Below are positions 7,662 to 15,166 of a stretch of 18,008 nucleotides of DNA, one piece after another. The translations under genes and the position numbers were made by a program. Position 1 is the stretch's first letter; every line of letters begins with the position of its first letter. The notes beneath the pieces were generated by a model. The model searched no databases, was not told where the DNA came from, and saw nothing but the letters and a program-made list of their open reading frames with translations. The DNA is from Planctomycetota bacterium (GTDB lineage Bacteria > Planctomycetota > Planctomycetia > Pirellulales > S012-138): NCBI GenBank assembly GCA_026982835.1, contig JALSGI010000421.1:1-18008 (forward strand). The letters run 5' to 3'.

Positions 7662-9530
7662 GTGAAACGCATTCGGGTCGCTTGTCTTCTGCCGGGGCTG
7701 GTCTGGCTGGGGATTCTGGTACTTTCGCCCCTTGGGGCTTCGGCCCAGGACGACGCCGCGGCCCTGGCCCAGCAGGTCTCGCAGGACCTGAAGCAAGCTG
7801 GCCGTCTGGCCTTGCAGGGCAAGGGGGAAGAAGCCGTGGCGGTGCTTGAGCGTGCCCAGGCCGGCTTGCACCAGTTGGCGGGGGCCAAGGGGAGCCAGGC
7901 CCGGCGCAGCTTCCGCCGTCTTCAGGCACAGTTGCGGGTGGTCCGCCGCGTGATGCAGCGCAAAGGACTGGAGCTGCCCCCGCTGCCGGACTTCTCCAAG
8001 CCTCCGGCAAAGCCGCTTCCGTCGGCGGGACAAGTAAGCTTTGTGAAAGACGTGGCCCCCATTCTGGTTTCCCGCTGCCGCAACTGCCACATCAACAATT
8101 CCCGAGGGCAGTTCAGCATGGCCACCTTTGCCGCGCTGGCCCGAGGCGTGGGCGGGGCCAGCGTGATCAACCCCGGCAGCGCCCGCACCAGCCGGTTGAT
8201 GGAAGTGCTGGAAAAAGGCGAAATGCCGCAAAACAGTCGCAGGCTCTCCCGGCAGCAACTGGAGACGATCCGCCGCTGGATCGACCAGGGAGCCCGCTAC
8301 GACGGCCCTCGGCCCGACGTGCCCCTGGTGCGCTTGGTCCCCCAGGGCACCGCTCCGTCTCGCCCGCGGCTTGTAAAAGCCACCGGCCGGGAAAGCGTGC
8401 AGTTCAGCCGCGACATCGCCCCGGTGCTGGTGAGCCAGTGTGCCGATTGCCACGGGGGGCGCCGGCCTCGGGCTCGGCTGCGGCTGGATACGTTTGCCGG
8501 GTTGCTGCGCGGCTCGCCTAACGGGCCGGTGCTGGTGCAAGGCAAGCCGCAGCAAAGTCTGCTGATCCAGAAGCTGCGCGGCACGGCCGACGGGGAGCGG
8601 ATGCCCGCAGGCCGCGACCCGCTGCCCGAGAAGACCATCAAGCTGTTTGAAACCTGGATCGCCCAAGGAGCTCACTTCGACGGACCCAACGAAAACATGC
8701 TCCTGGCCACGGTGGTGCAGATCCGCCAGGCCCGCGAGGCTCCGCACGAAGAACTGGCCAAACAGCGGGCGGAGCTGGCCTTGCGTAACTGGCGGCTGGC
8801 CAACCCTGGGCTGGAATACAACCGCTGGGAGACCGAGAACTTCCTGCTGCTGGGCAACGTCCCCGAGGAACAGCTCAAACACGTGGCCCAACTGGCCGAA
8901 GAGCAACTGGCCAAGGCCGCCGCGCTGCTGAAGCTGAAGAAGCAAAAGCCACTCATCCGCGGGCGGATGACGCTGTTTGTGTTTCAGCGACGGTTCCAGC
9001 TTTCGGAGTTTGCCCGCATGGTCCTCCGCAGCCAGTTGCCCCCCGCCGCACGCACCCTGTGGCGATGGACCGTGGTGGACGCCTACGGGTGCCTGCTGCC
9101 ACCTGCTGGGGAACAAGACGAAGCCCAGCTGCGAGGGCTTGTAACCGAAGCGGTGGCCGGGCTGCTGGCCGAATCCACGGGCCAGGATGTGCCCCGGTGG
9201 TTCGCCCAGGGGTTCGCCCTGGCAGCCGTGGAACGTCTGGCAAAGAAAGACCCTCGCCTCACCGCCTGGAAAGAGCGGCTGCCGGAGGCCGTGGCCGCCT
9301 GCTCCAGCCCCAAGGACCTGATCCAGGGCAACATGGCCCTGGAACACGCCCAAGTGCTGCACAAGGGACTGGTTGGGGCGTTGCTGGGCCACCGCGGCTT
9401 TTCCACGCTGGTGCGCCGCCTGCAGCAGGGCGAGCCGTTCCAGGGGGCCTTTGCTGCGGCGTTTCGGGCCGGGCCGGAGCAGGTGGCCGCCGCTTGGATT
9501 CGCCGGGCCGCAGCAAGGGCTAGCCGGTGA
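7662..9530 (+). CDS. Exported protein with two PSCyt1-like cytochrome c segments and a degenerate peptidase-MA-like C-terminus
   Basis: The GTG at 7662 is chosen because AAGGAG (7649-7654) precedes it and a Sec signal peptide (residues 1-28, cleavage after ASA) follows; the longer frame from 7476 runs through repeat sequence. The 622-aa product has a helical region (about 30-105), then two planctomycete-type cytochrome c segments. The first has CRNCH (139-143) and a MP motif at 188-189; the second has CADCH (260-264) and MP at 314-315. These could bind two covalent haems in the periplasm; their family usually sits in large carbohydrate- or sulfatase-linked proteins. The C-terminal 240 residues resemble peptidase-MA/DUF1570-like gluzincin domains in layout, but the HExxH site reads TEAVA (495-499) and the usual EEG reads AQG, so peptidase activity is unlikely. 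Role unknown. It overlaps the convergent gene by 11 bp. Confidence 0.82.
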   Translation: MKRIRVACLLPGLVWLGILVLSPLGASAQDDAAALAQQVSQDLKQAGRLALQGKGEEAVAVLERAQAGLHQLAGAKGSQARRSFRRLQAQLRVVRRVMQRKGLELPPLPDFSKPPAKPLPSAGQVSFVKDVAPILVSRCRNCHINNSRGQFSMATFAALARGVGGASVINPGSARTSRLMEVLEKGEMPQNSRRLSRQQLETIRRWIDQGARYDGPRPDVPLVRLVPQGTAPSRPRLVKATGRESVQFSRDIAPVLVSQCADCHGGRRPRARLRLDTFAGLLRGSPNGPVLVQGKPQQSLLIQKLRGTADGERMPAGRDPLPEKTIKLFETWIAQGAHFDGPNENMLLATVVQIRQAREAPHEELAKQRAELALRNWRLANPGLEYNRWETENFLLLGNVPEEQLKHVAQLAEEQLAKAAALLKLKKQKPLIRGRMTLFVFQRRFQLSEFARMVLRSQLPPAARTLWRWTVVDAYGCLLPPAGEQDEAQLRGLVTEAVAGLLAESTGQDVPRWFAQGFALAAVERLAKKDPRLTAWKERLPEAVAACSSPKDLIQGNMALEHAQVLHKGLVGALLGHRGFSTLVRRLQQGEPFQGAFAAAFRAGPEQVAAAWIRRAAARASR

Positions 9531-10854
9531 TCTCGTAGCCTTTCCGCTGCGGTCGGGAGAGCCACTCCTGGGCTTCCTCGTCGCCCAGAATCCGCTCCTG
9601 CTTGGCGTCCCAGCGCAGGTTCCGGCCCAGGCGGATGGCAATGTTGGCCAGGTGGCAGGTAGTCAGCGCGCGGTGGTGCGTCCACACGTCGGAGATGGGC
9701 GTGCCGCGGTCCCGGGTGCACTCGATGAAGTTCTGCATGTGGCTCATCGCCGGACGGCCCTTGCGCAGCTTGGTAAGCACCTCCTCGGGAAGCGGATCGT
9801 CCTTCAACGCCTCGACCGGCTTGCCCGTGAGCCGCCCGCGGTTGACGAAAAAGCGGCCCTTTTCGCCCTGGAACAGGATGCCGTTGCCAAAGCCCAGCTC
9901 CGGGGCGTTGTCGCGGATGTCCAGCTCCACCCCGCCGGGGAAGTAGCAACGCACGTGGAACCGCGTGGCCGTGTTGTAGCTGTCGTCGCGGGTGGGGTGG
10001 CCTTTTTTCAGCGGCACGGGATGCTCGACCATAATCACTTCGATCCGCTCCGGGCCGCCGTGGTCCTGGCCGATGGCCCATTGGGCAATGTCCACGTGAT
10101 GGGCTCCCCAGTCGGTCATCTTCCCGCCGGAGTACTCGTACCACCAGCGGAACTCGATGTGACAGCGTTGGGGGATGTAGTCCACCAGCGGGGCCTGGCC
10201 CAACCAGCGCTCCCAGTTCAGGTGGGCCGGGGGTTTTTGCTTTTTGAACGGCCCGCCGCGGGGAGCCCCCCCGATGGCGCAGGTGACCCGCCGCACGCGG
10301 CCGATGCGCCCTTGCTGCACCAGAGCCACGGCCTTTTGGAACATCAGGCCGTATTCGCTTCGCTGCTGGGTGCCCACCTGGAGCACGCGGCCGGTTTCCT
10401 TCACCACGCGGCAGAGCACCTGGCCCTCCTCAATAGTGAGCGTCAGCGGCTTTTCGCAATAAACATCCTTGCCAGCCCGCATCGCGTCCACGCAAATGCG
10501 GGTGTGCCAGTGGTCGGGCGTGCCCACCAGCACCAGCTCCACCCGTTTGTCTTCCAGCAGCTTGCGGTAGTCTTCGTACAGGGCCGCGCGGCCTTGGGCG
10601 TGCTTCTGGTTGGCCGCTTCCAGGTGCTTGCGGTCCACGTCGGCCAGGGCCACCACGTCGCCGAAGCGGCGTACCTGGGCGGCGATGTCGTTGCCGCGCC
10701 AGCCCAAGCCAATCACCCCTACCCCCGGGCGATCGTTGGCCGAACCGGCTCCGGCCGTGGCCCGCCGGGGACGCACCCAGTAGGGCATCCACATTCCGGC
10801 CCCGGTGATGCACAACCCTTGCACAAAACGGCGGCGAGAGACGCGACGCGACAT
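9520..10854 (-). CDS. Tat-exported Gfo/Idh/MocA family oxidoreductase
   Basis: This 444-aa protein opens with a twin-arginine signal (SRRRFVQGLCITGAG, about residues 6-20), so it is probably folded with its cofactor and exported. The mature part has a Rossmann NAD(P)-binding motif GVIGLGWRG (46-54), the GTPDHWH segment (111-117) and the family's EKP motif (134-136), whose Lys is the usual catalytic residue. A later WGAHHVDIAQWA is the typical substrate-site His region. Family members oxidise or reduce sugars and related polyols with NAD(P); secreted versions are abundant in planctomycetes and the substrate here is unknown. The start ATG 10854 has GGAGGA 7 bp upstream, deciding it over the longer frame. 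Length is normal for the secreted subgroup. Confidence 0.9.
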   Translation of the reverse strand: MSRRVSRRRFVQGLCITGAGMWMPYWVRPRRATAGAGSANDRPGVGVIGLGWRGNDIAAQVRRFGDVVALADVDRKHLEAANQKHAQGRAALYEDYRKLLEDKRVELVLVGTPDHWHTRICVDAMRAGKDVYCEKPLTLTIEEGQVLCRVVKETGRVLQVGTQQRSEYGLMFQKAVALVQQGRIGRVRRVTCAIGGAPRGGPFKKQKPPAHLNWERWLGQAPLVDYIPQRCHIEFRWWYEYSGGKMTDWGAHHVDIAQWAIGQDHGGPERIEVIMVEHPVPLKKGHPTRDDSYNTATRFHVRCYFPGGVELDIRDNAPELGFGNGILFQGEKGRFFVNRGRLTGKPVEALKDDPLPEEVLTKLRKGRPAMSHMQNFIECTRDRGTPISDVWTHHRALTTCHLANIAIRLGRNLRWDAKQERILGDEEAQEWLSRPQRKGYEITG

Positions 10855-10973
10855 GGCGGGTTCCTCCGGGATGGTGTATGGATGCGGGAAGATGGCAAGG
10901 CAATTCCCTTGGGATTCTGCCATCAGCATAATGGACCGGCCGTCGTAATTCACCTAAAAACCGCACGTTGAAA
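10855..10973. other. Upstream region of the secreted oxidoreductase gene
   Basis: This 119-bp stretch runs from the oxidoreductase start to element B. It holds the ribosome-binding site (GGAGGA on the minus strand, 10862-10867). I see no convincing promoter and no small gene. Confidence 0.4.
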
Positions 10974-11250
10974 CGTACGTGTTTAGCGTGCAAGCACAAG
11001 ACGGTTTCCAGAGCAAAAAAGTGTCGATTTTTGTCCGGCCAGCCCCGGGCTTCTCCGGCGAGCCCCGGGCTTCAGCCCGGGGAGAGCCCAAAAACGCTTT
11101 TGCTTCTTTTTCCTCCGGGAGCTGAAGCTCCCGGCTCGCCGACTCCGATGGCTCCAAGCCAGCGGCTCGCCGTCGGCAAAAATAAACGCATATTTCCGCC
11201 TCGGACGGAAACGCCGGATCAGCAAGATACTAGCCGGCTAAACAGGTACG
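10974..11250. repeat. Repeat element B: MITE-like element, inverted relative to A
   Basis: Bounded by CGTACGTGTTTAGC (10974-10987) and GCTAAACAGGTACG (11237-11250), an inverted repeat with one mismatch. The 277-bp element holds hairpins with arms CCCCGGGC/GCCCGGGG around TTCA (11063-11082) and CCGGGAGC/GCTCCCGG around TGAA (11115-11134, followed by CTCGCC), separated by AT-rich linkers such as AAAAACGCTTTTGC. Its first 70 bp match the reverse complement of the right end of element A, and its right end matches the left end of A. An 11-bp direct repeat ACGTTGAAACG occurs at 10965-10975 and 11248-11258, straddling both ends. It lies between the start of the secreted oxidoreductase gene and the start of the flavin reductase gene, so it may affect two promoters. 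Confidence 0.75.
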
Positions 11251-11346
11251 TTGAAACGGTTCTTTTCCTCCCCGGGCGACTGCCCCGGCCGTCCCGGCTG
11301 TGGTAAGCTGCACAGGCAAAGAAACACTTCAACCAAGGAGACCGCA

Positions 11347-11826
11347 ATGGCCGACCAACCCGAGTTCGCCGCCGCGTTGGGTCGGGTGCCCAGCGGGCTG
11401 TTCATCCTCACCGTGCGCCACCAGGGGCAGGAAACCGGCATGCTGGCCTCCTGGGTGATGCAGGCCGGGTTCGAGCCCCCCACTGTGACCATCGCCGTGA
11501 AAAAGGGACGCTACGTGGCCCAGTGGCTGCTGGAAAAGGCTCCCGCGGTGCTCAACCTCGTGGCCGAAGGCCAGGGGAACCTGCTTTCGCACTTTGGCCG
11601 GGGGTTCAAGCCGGGGGAGGATGCCTTCGGAGAACTGAAACTCTTCCGCACCCGGGAAGGGGTGCCGGTGCTGGAGGATTGCCTGGGCCACTTGGAGTGC
11701 CGCGTGCTGGACCATGTGGACTCGCCCGACCACCACGTCTTCCTGGCCGAGGTGGTCGGCGGCCGCTTGCACCAAACGGGGGCCAAACCCTGGGTCCACG
11801 TGCGCAAAAGCGGGTTGCAGTATTGA
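11347..11826 (+). CDS. Flavin reductase family protein (FMN-binding split-barrel)
   Basis: The 159-aa product matches the flavin reductase-like domain: LGRVPSGLFILTVRHQGQETGMLASWVMQAGFEPPTVTIAV is the typical N-terminal core, with GMLASWV in place of the common NGMTASS-type FMN-binding loop, and PPTVTIAVKKGRY following. The C-terminal LECRVLDHVDSPDHHVFLAEVVGG is also typical. Such proteins bind FMN and reduce it with NAD(P)H or act as electron-transfer partners; similar domains are found at the C-terminus of flavodiiron proteins. The start at ATG 11347 has AAGGAG (11335-11340) 6 bp upstream. The gene starts about 96 bp after element B and ends 15 bp before the ATPase gene, so the two are probably co-transcribed. 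Whether it works with the ATPase pair or with GlcDE is not known. Confidence 0.88.
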   Translation: MADQPEFAAALGRVPSGLFILTVRHQGQETGMLASWVMQAGFEPPTVTIAVKKGRYVAQWLLEKAPAVLNLVAEGQGNLLSHFGRGFKPGEDAFGELKLFRTREGVPVLEDCLGHLECRVLDHVDSPDHHVFLAEVVGGRLHQTGAKPWVHVRKSGLQY

Positions 11827-11841
11827 GCCGGGAGCCGTCCC

Positions 11842-13017
11842 ATGCTGCTGCAAGAGATCACTTTGAAAAACGTGCTGTCGTTTGGGCCCGAGGGCTTGAC
11901 GCTGCCCCTGCGGCGGCTCAACGTGCTGATCGGTCCCAACGGCTCCGGAAAGTCGAATCTGCTGGAGGCGATCCGTTTGTTGCGCAGCTCGGCCACCGGG
12001 TTCAGTGATGTGTTCACCGGCCAGGGGGCAAGCCCCGTTGCCGATTGGCTCTGGAAAAAGCAACCCGGCACCGTGGCCACGATGGATGCGGTGATCGACT
12101 ACCCGCAAGGAAAACTCCCCCTGCGGCACCACTTGGAGTTCACCGAGCAGAACGGGCAGTTTCATCTGGTGGCGGAGCGGATCGAGAATGCCCAGTCGTC
12201 CGCAAGCCATGACGAACCGTTCTTCTATTATCGCTTTCGGCGTGGGCACCCGGTGCTGCTTGTCGGCCAGGGAAAACAGCGGCAACTGGTTCCCGAATCC
12301 CTGGCCCCGGACGAATCCATCCTTTCCCAGCGCAGGGACCCGGACCAGTATCCCGAGCTGGGCTATCTGGCCTCGCACTACCAGCAGGTGCGCATTTACA
12401 ACCAGTGGTCCTTCGGCCGGTATAGCGTCTTTCGCCAGCCCCAGGACGCTGCCTTGCGGCGCACCCCGCTGGCCGAAGATTTTTCCAACCTAGGTCTGTT
12501 TCTCAACTACCTGCGGACCGATCCACAAACCCGAGAGACGCTGCTGGAACATTTGCGCGACTTGTACTCGGACTTGCAGGAAGTGGACGTGGAAGTGCGC
12601 GGGGGCACCGTCGAGCTTTACGTGCTGGAGCAGGACAAGCCGCCCGTTTCGGCCAAACGGCTCTCCGACGGCACGCTCCGTTACCTGGCCCTGCTGGCCA
12701 TTTTGCTGGACCCGCAGCCGCCAGCACTTGTGTGCATCGAGGAGCCGGAGCTGGGCCTGCATCCGGACCTACTGCCCAAGCTGGCCGATCTGCTGGTAGA
12801 TGCCTCCGAGCGGATGCAACTGATCGTCACCACCCACTCGGATATTCTGGTCGATGCGTTCACAGAGCGGCCCGAGGATGTGGTCGTTGTGGAACGCCCT
12901 CAGTCGGAAAGCCGCTTCCACCGCCTGGAAAAAAGCGAGCAGTTGCAGCGCTGGCTGCAGCAATATCGCCTGGGACAGCTTTGGCTCGAAGGTGAACTGG
13001 GAGGTACGCGCTGGTAA
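11842..13017 (+). CDS. AAA/ABC-type ATPase of the AAA_21/OLD-like group, paired with DUF4276
   Basis: The 391-aa product is an SMC/ABC-like ATPase. Walker A is GPNGSGKS (31-38), right after the N-terminal KNVLSFGPEGLTL typical of RecF/OLD-like proteins. An insert of about 200 residues follows. The signature LSDGTLR (274-280) precedes Walker B LVCIEEPE (296-303, catalytic Glu pair), a D-loop-like ELGLHPDLL, and the switch His in TTHSDIL (H332). No Toprim or nuclease domain is fused. The stop shares one base with the start of the DUF4276 gene (TAATG), so the proteins are probably made in fixed ratio. ATPase plus Toprim-like partner is the logic of PARIS and RloAB-like defence systems; a role in phage defence is inference. 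The start ATG 11842 has GGGAG (11830-11834) 7 bp upstream. Confidence 0.9.
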   Translation: MLLQEITLKNVLSFGPEGLTLPLRRLNVLIGPNGSGKSNLLEAIRLLRSSATGFSDVFTGQGASPVADWLWKKQPGTVATMDAVIDYPQGKLPLRHHLEFTEQNGQFHLVAERIENAQSSASHDEPFFYYRFRRGHPVLLVGQGKQRQLVPESLAPDESILSQRRDPDQYPELGYLASHYQQVRIYNQWSFGRYSVFRQPQDAALRRTPLAEDFSNLGLFLNYLRTDPQTRETLLEHLRDLYSDLQEVDVEVRGGTVELYVLEQDKPPVSAKRLSDGTLRYLALLAILLDPQPPALVCIEEPELGLHPDLLPKLADLLVDASERMQLIVTTHSDILVDAFTERPEDVVVVERPQSESRFHRLEKSEQLQRWLQQYRLGQLWLEGELGGTRW

Positions 13018-13604
13018 TGGCACGCATTTACCTGGAAGGGGGTGGACGGGGCAAGGACCTGAGAGTGCGCTGCCGCCGGGGATTCCGCGAACTATTGGAA
13101 CGCTGTGGCTTCCAACAACGCATGCCGCGGTTGGTGGCTTGCGGGGGCCGGAAAGAGGCGTATGATCGCTTTGCCGGTCAAAACCTGGGCTCAGGCGAGT
13201 ATCTGGCCCTGTGGGTCGATAGCGAACAGCCCGTGCAGGCGCTGCACCAGCCCTGGGCCCACGTACAACAGCACGACGGCTGGGCCGTCCCCCCGGAAGC
13301 AACCGATGACAATCTGCTGCTGGCGGTCACCTGCGTGGAAAGCTGGCTGGCCGCCGACCCGGAAACCATGCGGCGGTTCTTCGGCTCCGGCTTTCGGCCG
13401 CAAAAACTCCCTGCAGCCCGGGCGATCGAAGCCACCGACGCCCAAACCACCGCAACCCAACTGCAGCAGGCCACCGCTGGCTGCAAGCAACCCTACCGCA
13501 AGGGCAAGACGACCTTCGAGCTTTTGGGCCGGCTTGATCCGCAGAAACTGCGCACTCTTCCCGGTTTTCGGCGCTGCCTGGAGGTGCTGCAAAGAAACTT
13601 GTGA
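13017..13604 (+). CDS. DUF4276 family protein, probable Toprim-like partner of the ATPase
   Basis: The 195-aa product matches my recollection of the short DUF4276 group: RIYLEGGGRGKDLRVRCRRGF at the N-terminus, RMPRLVACGGRKEAYDRF (35-52), LWVDSEQPV (65-73), ATDDNLLLAVTCVESWLAAD (95-114) and KGKTTFELLGRLDP (162-174). E7 and D68-x-E70 sit where Toprim nucleases have their metal-binding acidic residues (EG and DxD motifs); this reading is inference, and DUF4276 is officially of unknown function. The start ATG 13017 overlaps the ATPase stop by one base, a translational-coupling arrangement. With its partner it may cut or nick nucleic acid, with the ATPase as sensor or regulator. Its TGA is followed directly by an A/T-palindromic linker. 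Confidence 0.85.
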   Translation: MARIYLEGGGRGKDLRVRCRRGFRELLERCGFQQRMPRLVACGGRKEAYDRFAGQNLGSGEYLALWVDSEQPVQALHQPWAHVQQHDGWAVPPEATDDNLLLAVTCVESWLAADPETMRRFFGSGFRPQKLPAARAIEATDAQTTATQLQQATAGCKQPYRKGKTTFELLGRLDPQKLRTLPGFRRCLEVLQRNL

Positions 13605-13657
13605 AAAAACGCGTTTTTGCTTTCTTTCCGCCAAATGAAAACAAGGCAACTCGCCCC
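13605..13657. other. Short linker between the DUF4276 gene and glcD
   Basis: The gap opens with a 14-bp palindrome AAAAACGCGTTTTT (13605-13618) directly after the stop codon, followed by GCTTTCTTTCCGCC. This resembles the AT-rich linkers between hairpins of the repeat elements (for example GCGTTTTTTCTTG near 6950), so it may be a remnant of one. It could weakly terminate or pause transcription, but the stem has only four GC pairs. Confidence 0.4.
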
Positions 13658-15097
13658 ATGACCACAACCGATCTGCTGCCGCTGGTGGAAGAGCTGGAAG
13701 GGCTGCTCGGGCCGGAGAACGTGCTGGCCCAGCACGCCGAGCTGGTGGTCTATGAGTGCGACGGCTACGTGGTGGAAAAAAACGTGCCCGATGTGGCCGT
13801 CTTTCCCCGCACCACCGAGGAGGTGAGCCAGGTGGTGCGGCTATGCAACCGCTTCGGCGTGCCGTTTTTGCCCCGGGGGGCGGGCACCAGCCTGGCCGGG
13901 GGAGCCTTGGCCGCAGGCGGCGGGGTGATGCTCGTGCTGACGCGGATGCGCGACATTCTTCACATTGATCTGCGCAACCGCTTCGCCGTGGTGGAGCCAG
14001 GGGTGGTCAACATCTGGCTCACTCACGCTTTGCGCGGCACCGGGTTCCACTACGCTCCCGACCCTTCCAGCCAGGGAGCCTGCACCATCGGCGGCAACGT
14101 GGCCACCAATTCCGGCGGGCCGCACACGCTCAAATACGGCGTGACCACCAATCACGTACTGGCCCTGGAAGTGGTGCTACCGGATGGTTCGATACACCAG
14201 CTCGGCTCCCCGGCTCCCGACTCGCCGGGGCTGGACCTGGTGGGCACGCTCGTAGGAAGCGAAGGCACGCTGGCCATTGTTACCAAGGTGTGGGTGCGGC
14301 TGACGCGCGACCCGCAGGGCTACCGCACACTGCTAGGCATCTTCGATTCGGTCGATCAAGCCACGGAGACGATCACGCAGATCATCGCCGCGGGGATCGT
14401 GCCGGCGGCCCTGGAGATGATGGACCAGGGCATTCTCGAAGCGGTGGAAGAAGCGTTCCACTTCGGTTTTCCGCTGGATGCCCAGGCCATCTTGCTCATC
14501 GAAGTGGACGGGCTGGAAGCCGGGCTGGACGCCCAGCGGGACCGCATCGAACAAATCTGCCGTCGCTGCGGGGCCCGGGAAGTCCGCCAGGCGGCCGACG
14601 CCCAGGAGCGGGCCAAACTGTGGAAGTGCCGCAAGCAGGCCTTCGGGGCCGTGGGCCGGCTCAGCCCCAGCTACTGCACCCAGGACGGCGTGGTGCCGCG
14701 TTCCAAGCTCCCGCATATCCTGCGGCACATTTACCAGGTGGGCAGCAAGTACGGCCTGCGGATCGTCAACGTGTTCCACGCCGGGGACGGAAACATCCAT
14801 CCCATTCTGCTGTTCGACGAACGCGATCCGGACCAGGTGCGGCGTGTGCTTCGGGCCAGCGAAGAGATCCTGGAAGAATGCCTGGCCTGCGGCGGAAGTG
14901 TCACCGGCGAGCACGGCATCGGCGTGGAAAAGATCAACTTCATGCCGCGGATGTTCTCGCCTGAGACGATCCAGGCCATGACCCGGATGCGCCAGGCGCT
15001 GAACCCCGAGGGACGCTTAAGCCCCCACAAAATGCTGCCCACGGCCGGGGCCTGCTCCATCGAGCAGGTGCACCCGGGCCGGCGGGCGGCGCTGTAG
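13658..15097 (+). CDS. glcD: Glycolate oxidase subunit GlcD, FAD-linked
   Basis: GlcD is the catalytic FAD subunit of glycolate (D-2-hydroxyacid) oxidase, which oxidises glycolate to glyoxylate at the membrane with GlcE and GlcF. The 479-aa product has the VAO-type FAD-binding core: PRGAGTSLAGG (72-82) and CTIGGNVATNSGGPHTLKYG (142-161), and GSEGTLAIVT (200-209). The C-terminal part shows HAGDGNIHP (374-382) and GSVTGEHGIGVEK (413-425), diagnostic of the GlcD/D-lactate dehydrogenase family. ATG 13658 is preferred over the GTG at 13601, which would overlap the previous stop and add a peptide (MKKRVFAFFPP) resembling repeat-derived sequence. There is no good ribosome-binding site. A D-lactate dehydrogenase role is the main alternative. 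Followed by glcE, 69 bp on. Confidence 0.92.
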   Translation: MTTTDLLPLVEELEGLLGPENVLAQHAELVVYECDGYVVEKNVPDVAVFPRTTEEVSQVVRLCNRFGVPFLPRGAGTSLAGGALAAGGGVMLVLTRMRDILHIDLRNRFAVVEPGVVNIWLTHALRGTGFHYAPDPSSQGACTIGGNVATNSGGPHTLKYGVTTNHVLALEVVLPDGSIHQLGSPAPDSPGLDLVGTLVGSEGTLAIVTKVWVRLTRDPQGYRTLLGIFDSVDQATETITQIIAAGIVPAALEMMDQGILEAVEEAFHFGFPLDAQAILLIEVDGLEAGLDAQRDRIEQICRRCGAREVRQAADAQERAKLWKCRKQAFGAVGRLSPSYCTQDGVVPRSKLPHILRHIYQVGSKYGLRIVNVFHAGDGNIHPILLFDERDPDQVRRVLRASEEILEECLACGGSVTGEHGIGVEKINFMPRMFSPETIQAMTRMRQALNPEGRLSPHKMLPTAGACSIEQVHPGRRAAL

Positions 15098-15166
15098 CGC
15101 ACCGGGAGGAGCTGTCCCCGGCAAGGCGTTTCCCTGACAATCCCTTTGCTTTCCACACCCAGGACC

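Noticed and set aside
7602..9641. Long minus-strand ORF (679 aa) opposite the di-haem-motif gene
   Set aside because: Shadow of the real gene. Translation is low-complexity (Gly, Gln, His, Ala) with no recognisable motif, whereas the plus strand has a signal peptide and two CxxCH motifs.
13601..13660. GTG at 13601 as the glcD start
   Set aside because: It would add a peptide encoded by the AT palindrome and linker sequence; the ATG at 13658 matches the family N-terminus.
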